Part shown: positions 14,809-23,427 of the stretch, one piece after another | Position numbering within the stretch: the first letter of the stretch is position 1 | How the letters are laid out: each line of letters opens with the position of its first letter | Source: Streptomyces sp. NBC_01268 | Lineage (GTDB): Bacteria > Actinomycetota > Actinomycetes > Streptomycetales > Streptomycetaceae | DNA: 64,000 nucleotides | Assembly (NCBI RefSeq): GCF_036240795.1 | Contig: NZ_CP108454.1 | Location: forward strand, 5,146,001 to 5,210,000 | Reading direction: 5' to 3' | Notes under the pieces: generated by a model | The model's database searches: none | What the model saw: only the letters and a program-made list of their open reading frames with translations | Told to the model about the DNA's origin: nothing | Program-made: the position numbers and the translations under genes

Positions 14809-16464
14809 CTACAGGCCGGCGGCCTCCGCCAGGTCCTTCTTGATCGCGGCCAGCACGTCGGCGCCGGTCGCGCGGGCCGTCGTCAGCTCGCTCGCGTCGG
14901 CGACCGGGACCACGACCTCCAGGTAGCACTTGATCTTCGGCTCGGTGCCGGACGGGCGGACGATCACCCGGGCCTTGTAGTCGCCCTCCAGGTGGTAGCG
15001 CAGACCGTCGGTCGGCGGCAGCGCCTCCGTGCCCTTGGTCAGGTCCTCCGCCGAGACGACCGTCAGGCCCGCCAGGCGCACCGGCGGCTTCGCGCGCAGC
15101 GCCGCCATCGCGTCGGCGATGACGCTCAGGTCCTCCACGCGCACCGACAGCTGGTCCGTGGCGTGCAGCCCGTGGGCCACCGCCAGGTCGTCCAGCAGGT
15201 CGGTCAGGGTGCGGTTCTGCTCCTTGAGCTCCGAGGCCAGCTCGGCGACGAGCAGTGCCGCCGTGATGCCGTCCTTGTCGCGGACGCCCTCCGGGTCGAC
15301 GCAGTAGCCCAGCGCCTCCTCGTAGCCGTACCGCAGGCCCTCGACGCGGGCGATCCACTTGAAGCCGGTCAGCGTCTCCTCGTACCCGACGCCCGCCGCC
15401 TGAGCGATCCGGCCGAGCAGCGAGGACGACACGATCGACTCGGCGAACACGCCCTGAGCGCCCTTGTGCACGAGGTGCGCCGCCAGGAGCGCGCCCACCT
15501 CGTCGCCGCGCAGCATCCGCCAGCCGCCCTCGGCGGACGCGTCCGGCACGGCCACCGCGCAGCGGTCGGCGTCCGGGTCGTTGGCGATCACGATGTCGGG
15601 GTCCACGGCCCGGGCCGCCTCGAAGGCGAGGTCCATGGCACCCGGCTCCTCCGGGTTGGGGAACGCGACCGTCGGGAACGCCGGGTCCGGCTCGGCCTGC
15701 TCCGCGACCAGAGCCGGCGGCGGGAAGCCGTGCCGGCCGAAGGCCGCCGTCAGGACGTCCTTGCCGACACCGTGCATGGCCGTGTAGACGGTCCGCACGG
15801 TACGGGGGGAGCCGGGGGTCAGCACGGCGTCCGTACGCGCCAGGTACGCCTCCAGGACCTCGTCGCCGAGGGTCTCCCAGCCGTCCTCGGGGCGGGGCAC
15901 GTCGGCCAGCGCGCGCACCGCGTCGATCTCGGCGGCGATCTCCACGTCGGCGGGCGGCGTGATCTGCGAGCCGTCGCCCAGGTACACCTTGTAGCCGTTG
16001 TCGCGCGGCGGGTTGTGGCTCGCGGTCACCTCGACGCCCGCGACGGCGCCCAGGTGCCTTATAGCGTACGCCAGCACGGGGGTCGGCAGCGGGCGCGGCA
16101 GCAGCGCGGCGCGCAGCCCGGCGCCGGTCATCACGGCGGCCGTGTCACGGGCGAAGTCGGCGGACTTGTAGCGGGCGTCGTAGCCGACGACGACCAGGCC
16201 GCCGCTCTGCCCCTTCGCCTTGAGGTACGCGGCGAGTCCGGCGGCCGCGCGGATGACCACGGCACGGTTCATCCGCATCGGGCCGGCGCCCAGCTCGCCG
16301 CGGAGGCCGGCGGTGCCGAACTGCAGCCGGCCGGAGAAGCGCTCGGCGAGCTCGTCGACGGCCCCGCGGTCCAGGAGCGCGCCGAGCTCCTCGCGGGTCT
16401 CCGGGTCGGGGTCCTCGGCGAGCCACGCCTGGGCCCGGGCGAGGAGGTCGTCCTGCGTCGTCAC
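14809..16464 (-). CDS. Phospho-sugar mutase (phosphoglucomutase/phosphomannomutase family; probable phosphopentomutase)
   Basis: A 551-residue alpha-D-phosphohexomutase. Four signature loops are present: phosphoserine loop GVEVTASHNPPRDNGYK, metal-binding NDPDADRCAVA, sugar-binding GYEEALGYCVD, and phosphate-binding RPSGTEPKIKCYLE. The family moves phosphate between C1 and C6 (or C5 of pentoses). No DeoB-type phosphopentomutase is present here, and this gene precedes a purine nucleoside phosphorylase and shares the region with deoC, so ribose-1-phosphate to ribose-5-phosphate conversion is a reasonable inference. GTG at 16464 was chosen (VTTQDDLLARA). Mycobacterial pmmB sits beside the PNP gene in the same way. 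Confidence 0.85.
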   Translation of the reverse strand: MTTQDDLLARAQAWLAEDPDPETREELGALLDRGAVDELAERFSGRLQFGTAGLRGELGAGPMRMNRAVVIRAAAGLAAYLKAKGQSGGLVVVGYDARYKSADFARDTAAVMTGAGLRAALLPRPLPTPVLAYAIRHLGAVAGVEVTASHNPPRDNGYKVYLGDGSQITPPADVEIAAEIDAVRALADVPRPEDGWETLGDEVLEAYLARTDAVLTPGSPRTVRTVYTAMHGVGKDVLTAAFGRHGFPPPALVAEQAEPDPAFPTVAFPNPEEPGAMDLAFEAARAVDPDIVIANDPDADRCAVAVPDASAEGGWRMLRGDEVGALLAAHLVHKGAQGVFAESIVSSSLLGRIAQAAGVGYEETLTGFKWIARVEGLRYGYEEALGYCVDPEGVRDKDGITAALLVAELASELKEQNRTLTDLLDDLAVAHGLHATDQLSVRVEDLSVIADAMAALRAKPPVRLAGLTVVSAEDLTKGTEALPPTDGLRYHLEGDYKARVIVRPSGTEPKIKCYLEVVVPVADASELTTARATGADVLAAIKKDLAEAAGL

Positions 16465-16545
16465 GGTGGTGTGCCTTTCGGAGGGTGCGGCGGGGAGGGG
16501 CGTTGTCTCTTTCCCCACCCCGCCCCTTCCCGAACGGGGGGCGGG

Positions 16546-16601
16546 CCCCGGACCCCCGTACGGCCTGCGGCCGTGTCCGTTCGGGACGCGGGGGTCCGGG
16601 G
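16546..16601. terminator. Inverted repeat between PNP and phospho-sugar mutase genes
   Basis: A 13-bp perfect inverted repeat (16546-16558 with 16589-16601) with a 30-nt loop that itself contains a CGGCC/GGCCG hairpin. On the minus strand it follows the phosphorylase stop (16644) and precedes the mutase start (16464), so it could attenuate or process the transcript. Confidence 0.5.
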
Positions 16602-16643
16602 GCGGAGCCCCCGGTCACGGGAAGCGGCGGGGAGGGGGAGGAA

Positions 16644-17447
16644 TCAGATCCGGTCCAGGACCCGCGTCAGCAGCTCGCCCATGCGGGCGGCCGAGTCGCG
16701 CCCCGCCTGGAGGACTTCCTCGTGGTTCAGCGGCTCGCCCGAGAGCCCCGCGGCCAGGTTGGTGACCAGGGAGATGCCCAGGACCTCGGCGCCGGCCTCA
16801 CGGGCCGCGATGGCCTCCAGGACGGTGGACATGCCGACCAGGTCGCCGCCCATGACGCGGACCATGTTGATCTCGGCCGGGGTCTCGTAGTGCGGGCCGG
16901 GGAACTGGACGTACACGCCCTCCTCCAGCGTCTCGTCGACCTCCTTGCACAGCGCGCGCAGGCGCGGCGAGTACAGGTCGGTGAGGTCGACGAAGTTGGC
17001 GCCGACGATCGGGGAGGCGGCCGTCAGGTTGAGGTGGTCGCTGATCAGGACCGGCTGGCCGGGGCGCATGCCCTCGCGCAGACCGCCGCAGCCGTTGGTC
17101 AGGACGACGGTCTTGCAGCCCGCGGCGACGGCGGTGCGGACGCCGTGGACGACGGAGGCGACGCCGCGGCCCTCGTAGTAGTGGGTGCGGCCGAGGAAGA
17201 CCAGGGCGCGCTTCTCACCGATCTTGTACGAGCGGACCTTGCCGCCGTGGCCCTCGACGGCCGGCGGCGGGAAGCCGGGCAGCTCGGTGACGGGGAACTC
17301 GGCCTCGGGGGCGCCCAGCGCGTCGACGGCCGGCGCCCAGCCGGAGCCCATGACCAGGACGACGTCGTGGTTCTCGACTCCGGTCAGCTCGCGAAGGCGC
17401 GTGGCAGCGGCCTCGGCGGCCTCGTACGGGGTGGCAGTTGCGTTCAC
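16644..17447 (-). CDS. punA: Purine-nucleoside phosphorylase (trimeric type)
   Basis: A 267-residue enzyme of the low-molecular-mass PNP/MTAP class, rather than the 235-residue hexameric DeoD class. Motifs are [12 protein letters not shown] (phosphate loop), [35 protein letters not shown] and the purine-binding [15 protein letters not shown] with [15 protein letters not shown]. It phosphorolyses (deoxy)inosine and guanosine to base and (deoxy)ribose-1-phosphate. GTG 17447 follows GGCGAGAGAG. Upstream are a TAGGCT -10-like element (minus strand, 17511-17516) and the CTACGCGCGTAG palindrome where the -35 would lie, so it is probably co-regulated with deoC. Confidence 0.9.
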   Translation of the reverse strand: MNATATPYEAAEAAATRLRELTGVENHDVVLVMGSGWAPAVDALGAPEAEFPVTELPGFPPPAVEGHGGKVRSYKIGEKRALVFLGRTHYYEGRGVASVVHGVRTAVAAGCKTVVLTNGCGGLREGMRPGQPVLISDHLNLTAASPIVGANFVDLTDLYSPRLRALCKEVDETLEEGVYVQFPGPHYETPAEINMVRVMGGDLVGMSTVLEAIAAREAGAEVLGISLVTNLAAGLSGEPLNHEEVLQAGRDSAARMGELLTRVLDRI

Positions 17448-17528
17448 TGGCTCTCTCGCCTCGGGGAGGGGGGTCCGAGGGGAGCCCCGGACGGATTTGA
17501 TACGCGCAGCAGCCTAGCCGGAGAATCC

Positions 17529-17540
17529 CTACGCGCGTAG
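17529..17540. promoter_or_regulatory. Palindromic operator upstream of purine nucleoside phosphorylase gene
   Basis: CTACGCGCGTAG, identical to the 12-mer at 6877-6888 before deoC. It overlaps the position expected for the -35 element of the phosphorylase promoter (candidate -10 TAGGCT 17 bp away). Confidence 0.65.
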
Positions 17541-17656
17541 ATGACGTTGCGGACGGAGCCGCGATCGTTGTCTTGTCGTTTCCCACGAACGCGTGTCCGG
17601 CCCAAGCGGACGTGAACGTCCGACGGAGGCCCCGGGGGCCTTCCGGCCGCCCGCCG

Positions 17657-18094
17657 TCAGCACGGGCGCTTGCGCAGCTCCATCACGTAGTCGTGCGGCG
17701 CGCCGGCCGACTCCGCCGCGTCGGCGACCTCGCCCAGGTAGCGGGCGGACGGCAGCCCGCCCTCGTACGCGTTGAGCACGTACACCCACGCCGGCTCCTC
17801 GCCGTCCAGGGTGTGCACCCGCACCCGCATCCGCCGGTAGATGTCGAGGCCGACGCCCTCCCAGCGGTCCAGCGAGTCCTCGTCCATCGGCGCGATGTCG
17901 TACAGGGCGACGAAGACCTGGGAGCGCGGCGCCTCCACGATCGTGGCCAGCGCACCCTCCCAGCCCATCTGCTCCCCGCCGAAGGTCAGACGCCAGCCGT
18001 TCAGCCAGCCGGTGCCGCGCAGCGGCGAGTGCGGAGCGCGGCGCGTCATGAGCCGCGCGTCGAGGTTGCCGGCGTAGGCGGCGTAGAGCGACAT
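17657..18094 (-). CDS. Gamma-glutamylcyclotransferase-fold protein
   Basis: A 145-residue protein beginning MSLYAAYAGNLDARLM, the substrate-loop signature of the gamma-glutamylcyclotransferase (GGCT/AIG2-like) fold, followed by GWRLTFGGE and LDRWEGVGLDIYRRMRVRV, which carries the conserved Asp/Glu region. The family turns gamma-glutamyl amines into 5-oxoproline and free amine, but many members have unproven substrates. The gene sits between PNP and lpdA with its own promoter region. The ATG at 18094 is the only start that preserves the motif at the N-terminus. Activity is inferred from fold only. Confidence 0.75.
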   Translation of the reverse strand: MSLYAAYAGNLDARLMTRRAPHSPLRGTGWLNGWRLTFGGEQMGWEGALATIVEAPRSQVFVALYDIAPMDEDSLDRWEGVGLDIYRRMRVRVHTLDGEEPAWVYVLNAYEGGLPSARYLGEVADAAESAGAPHDYVMELRKRPC

Positions 18095-18225
18095 GGGTCC
18101 GAGGGTACGGGAGGGGGCGGGGTGGATGACGAAGTCCGTGGTAGGGGGCTTGCCCGGACGGGCCGCGGGGGCGCCCCGGGGGTGCGGCGACCGGCTGGTA
18201 CGCCCCCGGCGCGTGGCTCCCCCGC

Positions 18226-18285
18226 GCGTACGGGACAATGGGGTACGCACTTGAAGCGTGCGGGACAATGGCGTACGCACTGCAC
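18226..18285. repeat. Two 30-bp tandem repeats in the lpdA upstream region
   Basis: Two units (18226-18255 and 18256-18285) share CGGGACAATGG at position 6 and GTACGCACT at position 18. They are in phase at about three helical turns. They lie 51-110 bp upstream of the lpdA start and also upstream of the divergent GGCT-fold gene, so they may be paired binding sites or a duplicated promoter element. Confidence 0.6.
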
Positions 18286-18335
18286 CCCAGCGGGGGGACC
18301 CCCCGGCAGAACGAGAGCGCGAGGCGTAGATCCCA

Positions 18336-19775
18336 GTGACCCGGATCGTGATCATCGGCGGCGGACCCGGCGGCTACGAGGCGGCCCTCGTGGGCGCCCA
18401 ACTCGGCGCGGAGGTGACCGTCGTCGACTGCGACGGTCTGGGCGGGGCGTCCGTCCTGACCGACTGCGTGCCCTCCAAGACCCTGATCGCCACCGCGGAG
18501 GTGATGACGACCTTCGACTCCTCGTACGAGGAGCTGGGCATCATCGTCGCGGACGACACCCCGCATCTGGAGCAGGCGGCCCGGGTGGTCGGCGTCGACC
18601 TGGGGAAGGTCAACCGACGGGTGAAGCGCCTCGCGCTCGCCCAGTCGCACGACATCACCGCCTCCGTCACCCGGGCAGGCGCCCGGGTGCTGCGCGGCCG
18701 CGGCCGGCTCTCCGGGCGGCAGGCCATGGACGGCTCCCGCCAGGTGATCGTGACCGCCGCCGACGGCAGCGAGGAGACGATCACCGCCGACGCGGTCCTG
18801 ATCGCCACCGGCGGCCACCCGCGCGAGCTGCCCGACGCCAAGCCGGACGGCGAGCGGATCCTGAACTGGACCCAGGTCTACGACCTCAAGGAGCTCCCCG
18901 AGGAGCTCATCGTGGTCGGCTCCGGCGTCACCGGCGCCGAGTTCGCCGGCGCCTACCAGGCGCTCGGCTCCCGGGTCACCCTGGTCTCCTCCCGCGACCG
19001 CGTGCTGCCGGGCGAGGACCCCGACGCAGCCGCCGTCCTGGAGGACGTGTTCCGCCGCCGCGGCATGAACGTCATGGCCCGCTCCCGCGCGGAGTCCGCC
19101 AAGCGGGTCGGCGACCGCGTCGAGGTCACCCTCTCGGACGGCCGGGTCATCTCCGGCACCCACTGCCTCATGGCCGTCGGCGCCATCCCGAACTCGGCGG
19201 GAATGGGTCTGGAGGAGGCCGGTGTCCGGCTGAAGGACTCCGGGCACATCTGGACCGACAAGGTCTCCCGCACCTCCGCCCCCGGCGTGTACGCGGCCGG
19301 CGACGTCACCGGCGTCTTCGCCCTCGCCTCGGTCGCCGCCATGCAGGGCCGCATCGCCATGTACCACTTCCTGGGCGACGCGGTGGCCCCGCTCAACCTG
19401 AAGACGGTCTCCTCGAACGTCTTCACCGACCCGGAGATCGCCACCGTCGGCTACACCCAGGCCGACGTGGACGCGGGCAAGATCGACGCCCGGGTCGTCA
19501 AGCTGCCGCTGCTGCGCAACCCCCGCGCGAAGATGCAGGGCATCCGGGACGGCTTCGTCAAGATCTTCTGCCGCCCGGGCACCGGCATCGTGGTCGGCGG
19601 CTGCGTCGTCGCACCCCGTGCGAGCGAGCTGATCCACCCGATCTCGATCGCGGTCGACAACAATCTGACCGTCGAACAGATCGCAAATGCTTTCACCGTG
19701 TACCCCTCCCTGTCGGGCTCGATCGCGGAAGTGGCACGGCAGTTGCACACCCGAAAGACGACGGGCGAGGCGTAG
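18336..19775 (+). CDS. lpdA: NAD(P)H-quinone dehydrogenase LpdA-type flavoprotein
   Basis: A 479-residue member of the flavoprotein disulfide reductase fold. FAD motif IVIIGGGPGGYEAALVGAQ is at residues 4-22, NAD(P) motif LIVVGSGVTGAEFAGAY is near 190, and the second FAD motif GVYAAGDVTG near 315. The redox motif is degenerate: GGASVLTDCVPSK keeps only the second cysteine, the first being Ser, and the C-terminal His-Glu dyad of lipoamide dehydrogenases is replaced (VYPSLSGSIAE). This matches M. tuberculosis LpdA (Rv3303c), an NAD(P)H:quinone reductase, not a lipoamide dehydrogenase. GTG start after GAGGCG. The Mtb gene lies close to PNP and pmmB, as here. Confidence 0.88.
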   Translation: MTRIVIIGGGPGGYEAALVGAQLGAEVTVVDCDGLGGASVLTDCVPSKTLIATAEVMTTFDSSYEELGIIVADDTPHLEQAARVVGVDLGKVNRRVKRLALAQSHDITASVTRAGARVLRGRGRLSGRQAMDGSRQVIVTAADGSEETITADAVLIATGGHPRELPDAKPDGERILNWTQVYDLKELPEELIVVGSGVTGAEFAGAYQALGSRVTLVSSRDRVLPGEDPDAAAVLEDVFRRRGMNVMARSRAESAKRVGDRVEVTLSDGRVISGTHCLMAVGAIPNSAGMGLEEAGVRLKDSGHIWTDKVSRTSAPGVYAAGDVTGVFALASVAAMQGRIAMYHFLGDAVAPLNLKTVSSNVFTDPEIATVGYTQADVDAGKIDARVVKLPLLRNPRAKMQGIRDGFVKIFCRPGTGIVVGGCVVAPRASELIHPISIAVDNNLTVEQIANAFTVYPSLSGSIAEVARQLHTRKTTGEA

Positions 19776-19894
19776 CGCCCCCTCGCCGGTCCGCTCCGGC
19801 ACGGTCCGGTACCGCCCCCGCCTGCGGGAACGGTTCGCCGAGTCGGACAACCCCCGGCAAGGCGGGGCATAGCCCGGACATAAAGCTGATCAAC

Positions 19895-19928
19895 GGCGGG
19901 GTCTCCCATACCACTTGGGGGCCCCGCC
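19895..19928 (+). terminator. Hairpin after lpdA
   Basis: GGCGGGG (19895-19901) pairs with CCCCGCC (19922-19928), continued inward by CTCCCA with TGGGGG. It lies about 120 bp after lpdA and before the DeoR-type gene promoter. Confidence 0.55.
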
Positions 19929-19960
19929 TGTGTGCATCTTCTGCAATTCGGCGCATACTG

Positions 19961-19990
19961 CTGAAAAGTATCGGCCGCTCACGTTACTGT
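19961..19990 (+). promoter_or_regulatory. Promoter of DeoR-type regulator, probably leaderless
   Basis: -35 CTGAAA (19961-19966), 18-bp spacer, -10 TACTGT (19985-19990), then 7 nt to the GTG start with no Shine-Dalgarno, so transcription likely begins at the start codon. An inverted repeat ATACT-N7-AGTAT (19955-19971) overlaps the -35 and may be an autoregulatory operator. Confidence 0.5.
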
Positions 19991-19997
19991 CAGTTTC

Positions 19998-20984
19998 GTG
20001 TTCGCTGCAGAACGTCGCCAGTTGATCCTCGAAATGGTGCGGGCCAATGGAGCCGTGTCGCTCCGTGAGCTCGCCCGCGTCGTCCAGACCTCAGAAGTGA
20101 CCGTACGGCGAGACGTGCGGGCGCTGGAGGCAGAAGGACTCCTCGACCGCCGCCACGGCGGTGCGGTGCTGCCGGGCGGATTCACGCGCGAGTCCGGCTT
20201 CCCGCAGAAATCCCATCTCGCGACCGCCGAGAAGACCGCCATCGCCGACATGGCCGCGAGCCTCGTCGAAGAGGGCGAGGCCATCGTCGTCGGCGCGGGT
20301 ACCACCACGCAGGAGCTGGCCCGTCGGCTCGCCCGGGTGCCCGGGCTCACCGTCGTCACCAACTCGCTGCTCGTCGCCCAGGCCCTCGCCCACGCCAACC
20401 GGGTGGAGGTCGTCATGACCGGCGGCACCCTGCGCGGCTCCAACTACGCGCTGGTGGGCAGCGGGGCCGAGCAGTCGCTCCAGGGGCTGCGGGTCTCCCG
20501 GGCCTTCCTGTCCGGCAGCGGGCTGACCGCCGAGCGCGGCCTGTCCACCTCCAACATGCTCTCCGCGAGCGTGGACCGGGCGCTGGTGCAGGCTGCGGCC
20601 GAGGTGGTGGTCCTCGCCGACCACACCAAGCTGGGCACCGACACCATGTTCCAGACGGTGCCGACCGACGTGATCACCCGCCTGGTCACCGACGAGCCTC
20701 CCGCCCACGACGAGCGGGCCGCCACCGAGCTCCAGGCCCTGGCCGACCAGGGCGTGCAGATCGCGGTGGCCGGCACGGGCGCGGCGCACGGAGGCGACCA
20801 GCACCCCCCGGGCGGTCGCCCGCGCCGTGACGTCCCGCTGCCGGGGCAGCGCGGCCGCGTGCCGGCCGGGCAGTTCCGCGGCGGCCCCGGTGGACCGGGT
20901 GGCCCCGGTGGCCCCGGCGGTCTCGTGGGCGAGGTGCTCGCCCCCGAACGGCCGGTGCGGGTCGCGGACATGCGGCGGCGCTGA
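19998..20984 (+). CDS. DeoR/GlpR-family transcriptional regulator
   Basis: A 328-residue regulator. The N-terminal DeoR helix-turn-helix (ERRQLILEMVRANGAVSLRE, then LARVVQTSEVTVRRDVRAL) is followed by RRHGGAV and a sugar-phosphate isomerase-like sensor domain (VVGAGTTTQELARRL, LTVVTNSLLVA, MTGGTLR, LADHTKLGTDTMF). About 75 C-terminal residues are extra and disordered, with GGPGGPGGPGGPGG, unlike the usual 255-residue length. Ligands in this family are phosphorylated sugars. Given deoC and PNP nearby it could sense (deoxy)ribose phosphates and might be the regulator that reads the shared palindrome, but nothing in the sequence proves that. Confidence 0.85.
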   Translation: MFAAERRQLILEMVRANGAVSLRELARVVQTSEVTVRRDVRALEAEGLLDRRHGGAVLPGGFTRESGFPQKSHLATAEKTAIADMAASLVEEGEAIVVGAGTTTQELARRLARVPGLTVVTNSLLVAQALAHANRVEVVMTGGTLRGSNYALVGSGAEQSLQGLRVSRAFLSGSGLTAERGLSTSNMLSASVDRALVQAAAEVVVLADHTKLGTDTMFQTVPTDVITRLVTDEPPAHDERAATELQALADQGVQIAVAGTGAAHGGDQHPPGGRPRRDVPLPGQRGRVPAGQFRGGPGGPGGPGGPGGLVGEVLAPERPVRVADMRRR

Positions 20985-21016
20985 GCGGCGCGGGGCCCGT
21001 GCGGGCCCCGCGCCGC
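20985..21016. terminator. Bidirectional terminator between DeoR- and TetR-type genes
   Basis: A 15-bp perfect stem (20985-20999 with 21002-21016), starting immediately after the DeoR-type stop codon and ending 12 bp from the convergent TetR stop. Confidence 0.8.
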
Positions 21017-21027
21017 CGCCGTGCCGC

Positions 21028-21573
21028 TCAGCTCTTGATGCCCCGCAGCGTCAGTGTGAGCAGCCGGTCGGCCAACCCCGGGTCCTCCGGGGAGCGTTCG
21101 GCGGCCAGCGCGATGGCGTTGGTGAGCTGCATCAGGTCGCCGACCGACACGTCCGCGCGCACCGCGCCCGCCTCCTGAGCGCGGGTGAGCAGGCGCAGGC
21201 CCGCCGCCCGGAGCGGCTCGCTGCACTCGGCGAGCGCCGAACTCCGGTCGTGCGAGGCGGACATGAGCGCGATCGCGAGGCCGCGGTACTCGCCCGCGTG
21301 GGTGATCAGGGTGCGCAGCCAGGCCACGAGCGCCGTGCAGGGCTCGGGCGCGTCGGCGAGCTCCGCCGAGTGGCGCAGGAGGGCCGAAAGGGCGTCCTGG
21401 AAGACGGCGCCGAGCAGCGCCTCGCGGTGGGGGAAGTGGCGGTACAGGGTGCCGATGCCGACCCCGGCGCGGCGCGCGATGTCCTCCAAGGACGCGTCCG
21501 TCCCGTGCGCGGCGAACGCGGCGCGGGCCTCGGTGAGCAACCGTTCGTGGTTCCGGCGCGCGTCGGCACGCAT
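21028..21573 (-). CDS. TetR-family transcriptional regulator
   Basis: A 181-residue protein. The N-terminal HTH is typical (FAAHGTDASLEDIARRAGVG, then IGTLYRHFPHREALLGAVF), and the rest is an all-helical ligand domain (AWLRTLITHAGEYRGLAIAL, LLTRAQEAGAVRADVSVGDL) of the SCO4008/AcrR-like type with a Tet_C-like C-terminus. No divergent target gene exists; it sits convergent to the DeoR gene and 100 bp downstream of accA2 on the same strand, separated by a strong terminator. Target and ligand unknown. Confidence 0.85.
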   Translation of the reverse strand: MRADARRNHERLLTEARAAFAAHGTDASLEDIARRAGVGIGTLYRHFPHREALLGAVFQDALSALLRHSAELADAPEPCTALVAWLRTLITHAGEYRGLAIALMSASHDRSSALAECSEPLRAAGLRLLTRAQEAGAVRADVSVGDLMQLTNAIALAAERSPEDPGLADRLLTLTLRGIKS

Positions 21574-21604
21574 CCGTACTCCTCCATGCCTGGGGGCCGG
21601 GTCG

Positions 21605-21643
21605 CGAAGGGCCCGCAGGCGGTCGACGCCTGCGGGCCCTTCG
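21605..21643 (-). terminator. Terminator of accA2
   Basis: A perfect 17-bp stem (21605-21621 with 21627-21643), GTCGA loop, 30 bp after the accA2 stop. It insulates the downstream TetR gene. Confidence 0.85.
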
Positions 21644-21672
21644 TACCGTACCCCGGTGTCCGGGGCCCCGGT

Positions 21673-23427
21673 TCAGTCCTTGATCTCGCAGATCGGGGCG
21701 CCGGAGGTGATCGAGGCGCCGACCTCGGCGGACAGGCCCTTGACGGTGCCGGAACGGTGCGCGTTCAGCGGCTGCTCCATCTTCATGGCCTCCAGGACGA
21801 CGATCAGGTCGCCCTCCTTGACCTCCTGGCCCTCCTCGACGGCCACCTTGACGATGGTGCCCTGCATCGGGGACGCGAGGGTGTCGCCGGAGGCGGTCGG
21901 GCCGGACTTCTTCGCGGCGCGGCGCTTCGGCTTGGCGCCGGCGGCGAGGCCGGTGCGGGCCAGCGTCATGCCGAGCGAGGACGGCAGGGAGACCTCGAGG
22001 CGCTTGCCGCCGACCTCGACGACGATCGTCTCGCGGCCGCTCTCGTCCTCCTCGGCCTCACCGCCCGCCGGGGCGAACGGCTTGATCTCGTTGACGAACT
22101 CGGTCTCGATCCACCGGGTGTGGACGCGGAACGGGTCGGCGGTGAACGCCGGGTCGACCACGACGGCCTGGTGGAACGGGATGGCGGTGGCCATGCCCTC
22201 GACCTTGAACTCGGCGAGCGCGCGGGCGGCACGCTGCAGCGCCTGCTCGCGGCTGGCGCCGGTGATGATCAGCTTCGCGAGCAGCGAGTCCCAGGCCGGG
22301 CCGATGACCGAGCCGGACTCGACGCCGGCGTCCAGACGCACACCCGGGCCGGTCGGCGCGGCGAAGGTGGTGACGGTGCCGGGGGCCGGGAGGAAGTTGC
22401 GGCCCGGGTCCTCGCCGTTGATGCGGAACTCGAAGGAGTGACCGCGGATCTCCGGGTCGCCGTAACCGAGCTCCTCGCCGTCGGCGATCCGGAACATCTC
22501 GCGGACCAGGTCGATGCCGGTGACCTCTTCGGTGACCGGGTGCTCGACCTGCAGACGGGTGTTGACCTCCAGGAAGGAGATCGTGCCGTCGACGCCGACC
22601 AGGAACTCGACGGTGCCGGCGCCGACGTAGCCGGCCTCCTTCAGGATGGCCTTGGACGCCGCGTACAGCTCGGCGTTCTGAGCCTCCGACAGGAACGGGG
22701 CCGGGGCCTCCTCGACCAGCTTCTGGTGCCGGCGCTGGAGGGAGCAGTCACGGGTCGAGACGACGACCACGTTGCCGTGCGAGTCGGCGAGGCACTGGGT
22801 CTCGACGTGCCGCGGCTTGTCCAGGTAGCGCTCGACGAAGCACTCGCCGCGGCCGAAGGCGGCGACGGCCTCGCGGACGGCGGAGTCGTAGAGCTCCGGC
22901 ACCTCTTCGAGGGTGCGGGCGACCTTCAGACCGCGGCCACCGCCACCGAAGGCGGCCTTGATCGCGATCGGCAGGCCGTTCTCCTTGGCGAAGGCGACGA
23001 CCTCGTCGGCGCCCGAGACCGGGTCCGGGGTGCCGGCGACCAGCGGGGCGCCGGCGCGCTGCGCGATGTGGCGCGCGGCGACCTTGTCACCGAGGTCGCG
23101 GATGGCCTGCGGCGGCGGACCGATCCAGATGAGGCCGGCGTCGAGGACGGCCTGGGCGAACTCGGCGTTCTCGGAAAGGAAGCCGTAGCCCGGGTGGATC
23201 GCGTCGGCGCCGGAATCCGCAGCCGCCTGGAGCACCTTGCCCATGTCCAGGTAACTGGTGGCCGGGGTGTCACCGCCCAGGGCGAACGCCTCGTCGGCCG
23301 CGCGGACGTGCAGAGCGTCCCGGTCCGGATCGGCGTAGACGGCTACGCTGGCGATCCCGGCGTCCCGGCAGGCCCGGGCGACGCGGACAGCGATTTCGCC
23401 ACGGTTGGCGATGAGCACCTTGCGCAC
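21673..23427 (-). CDS. accA2: Acyl-CoA carboxylase alpha subunit (biotin carboxylase-BCCP fusion)
   Basis: A 584-residue subunit. The biotin carboxylase domain ([23 protein letters not shown]-grasp residues [28 protein letters not shown] motif as [20 protein letters not shown]) occupies about residues 1-450. The C-terminal biotinyl domain has EAMKMEQP with the biotinylated Lys and ends PICEIKD. It carboxylates biotin with bicarbonate and ATP for acetyl- and propionyl-CoA carboxylases; the cognate pccB-pccE pair (32375-34209) and birA (34344) are within 13 kb. GTG 23427 follows GGAGGGA. A candidate minus-strand promoter TCGAAA-N18-TAAACT lies at 23454-23483. Confidence 0.93.
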   Translation of the reverse strand: MRKVLIANRGEIAVRVARACRDAGIASVAVYADPDRDALHVRAADEAFALGGDTPATSYLDMGKVLQAAADSGADAIHPGYGFLSENAEFAQAVLDAGLIWIGPPPQAIRDLGDKVAARHIAQRAGAPLVAGTPDPVSGADEVVAFAKENGLPIAIKAAFGGGGRGLKVARTLEEVPELYDSAVREAVAAFGRGECFVERYLDKPRHVETQCLADSHGNVVVVSTRDCSLQRRHQKLVEEAPAPFLSEAQNAELYAASKAILKEAGYVGAGTVEFLVGVDGTISFLEVNTRLQVEHPVTEEVTGIDLVREMFRIADGEELGYGDPEIRGHSFEFRINGEDPGRNFLPAPGTVTTFAAPTGPGVRLDAGVESGSVIGPAWDSLLAKLIITGASREQALQRAARALAEFKVEGMATAIPFHQAVVVDPAFTADPFRVHTRWIETEFVNEIKPFAPAGGEAEEDESGRETIVVEVGGKRLEVSLPSSLGMTLARTGLAAGAKPKRRAAKKSGPTASGDTLASPMQGTIVKVAVEEGQEVKEGDLIVVLEAMKMEQPLNAHRSGTVKGLSAEVGASITSGAPICEIKD

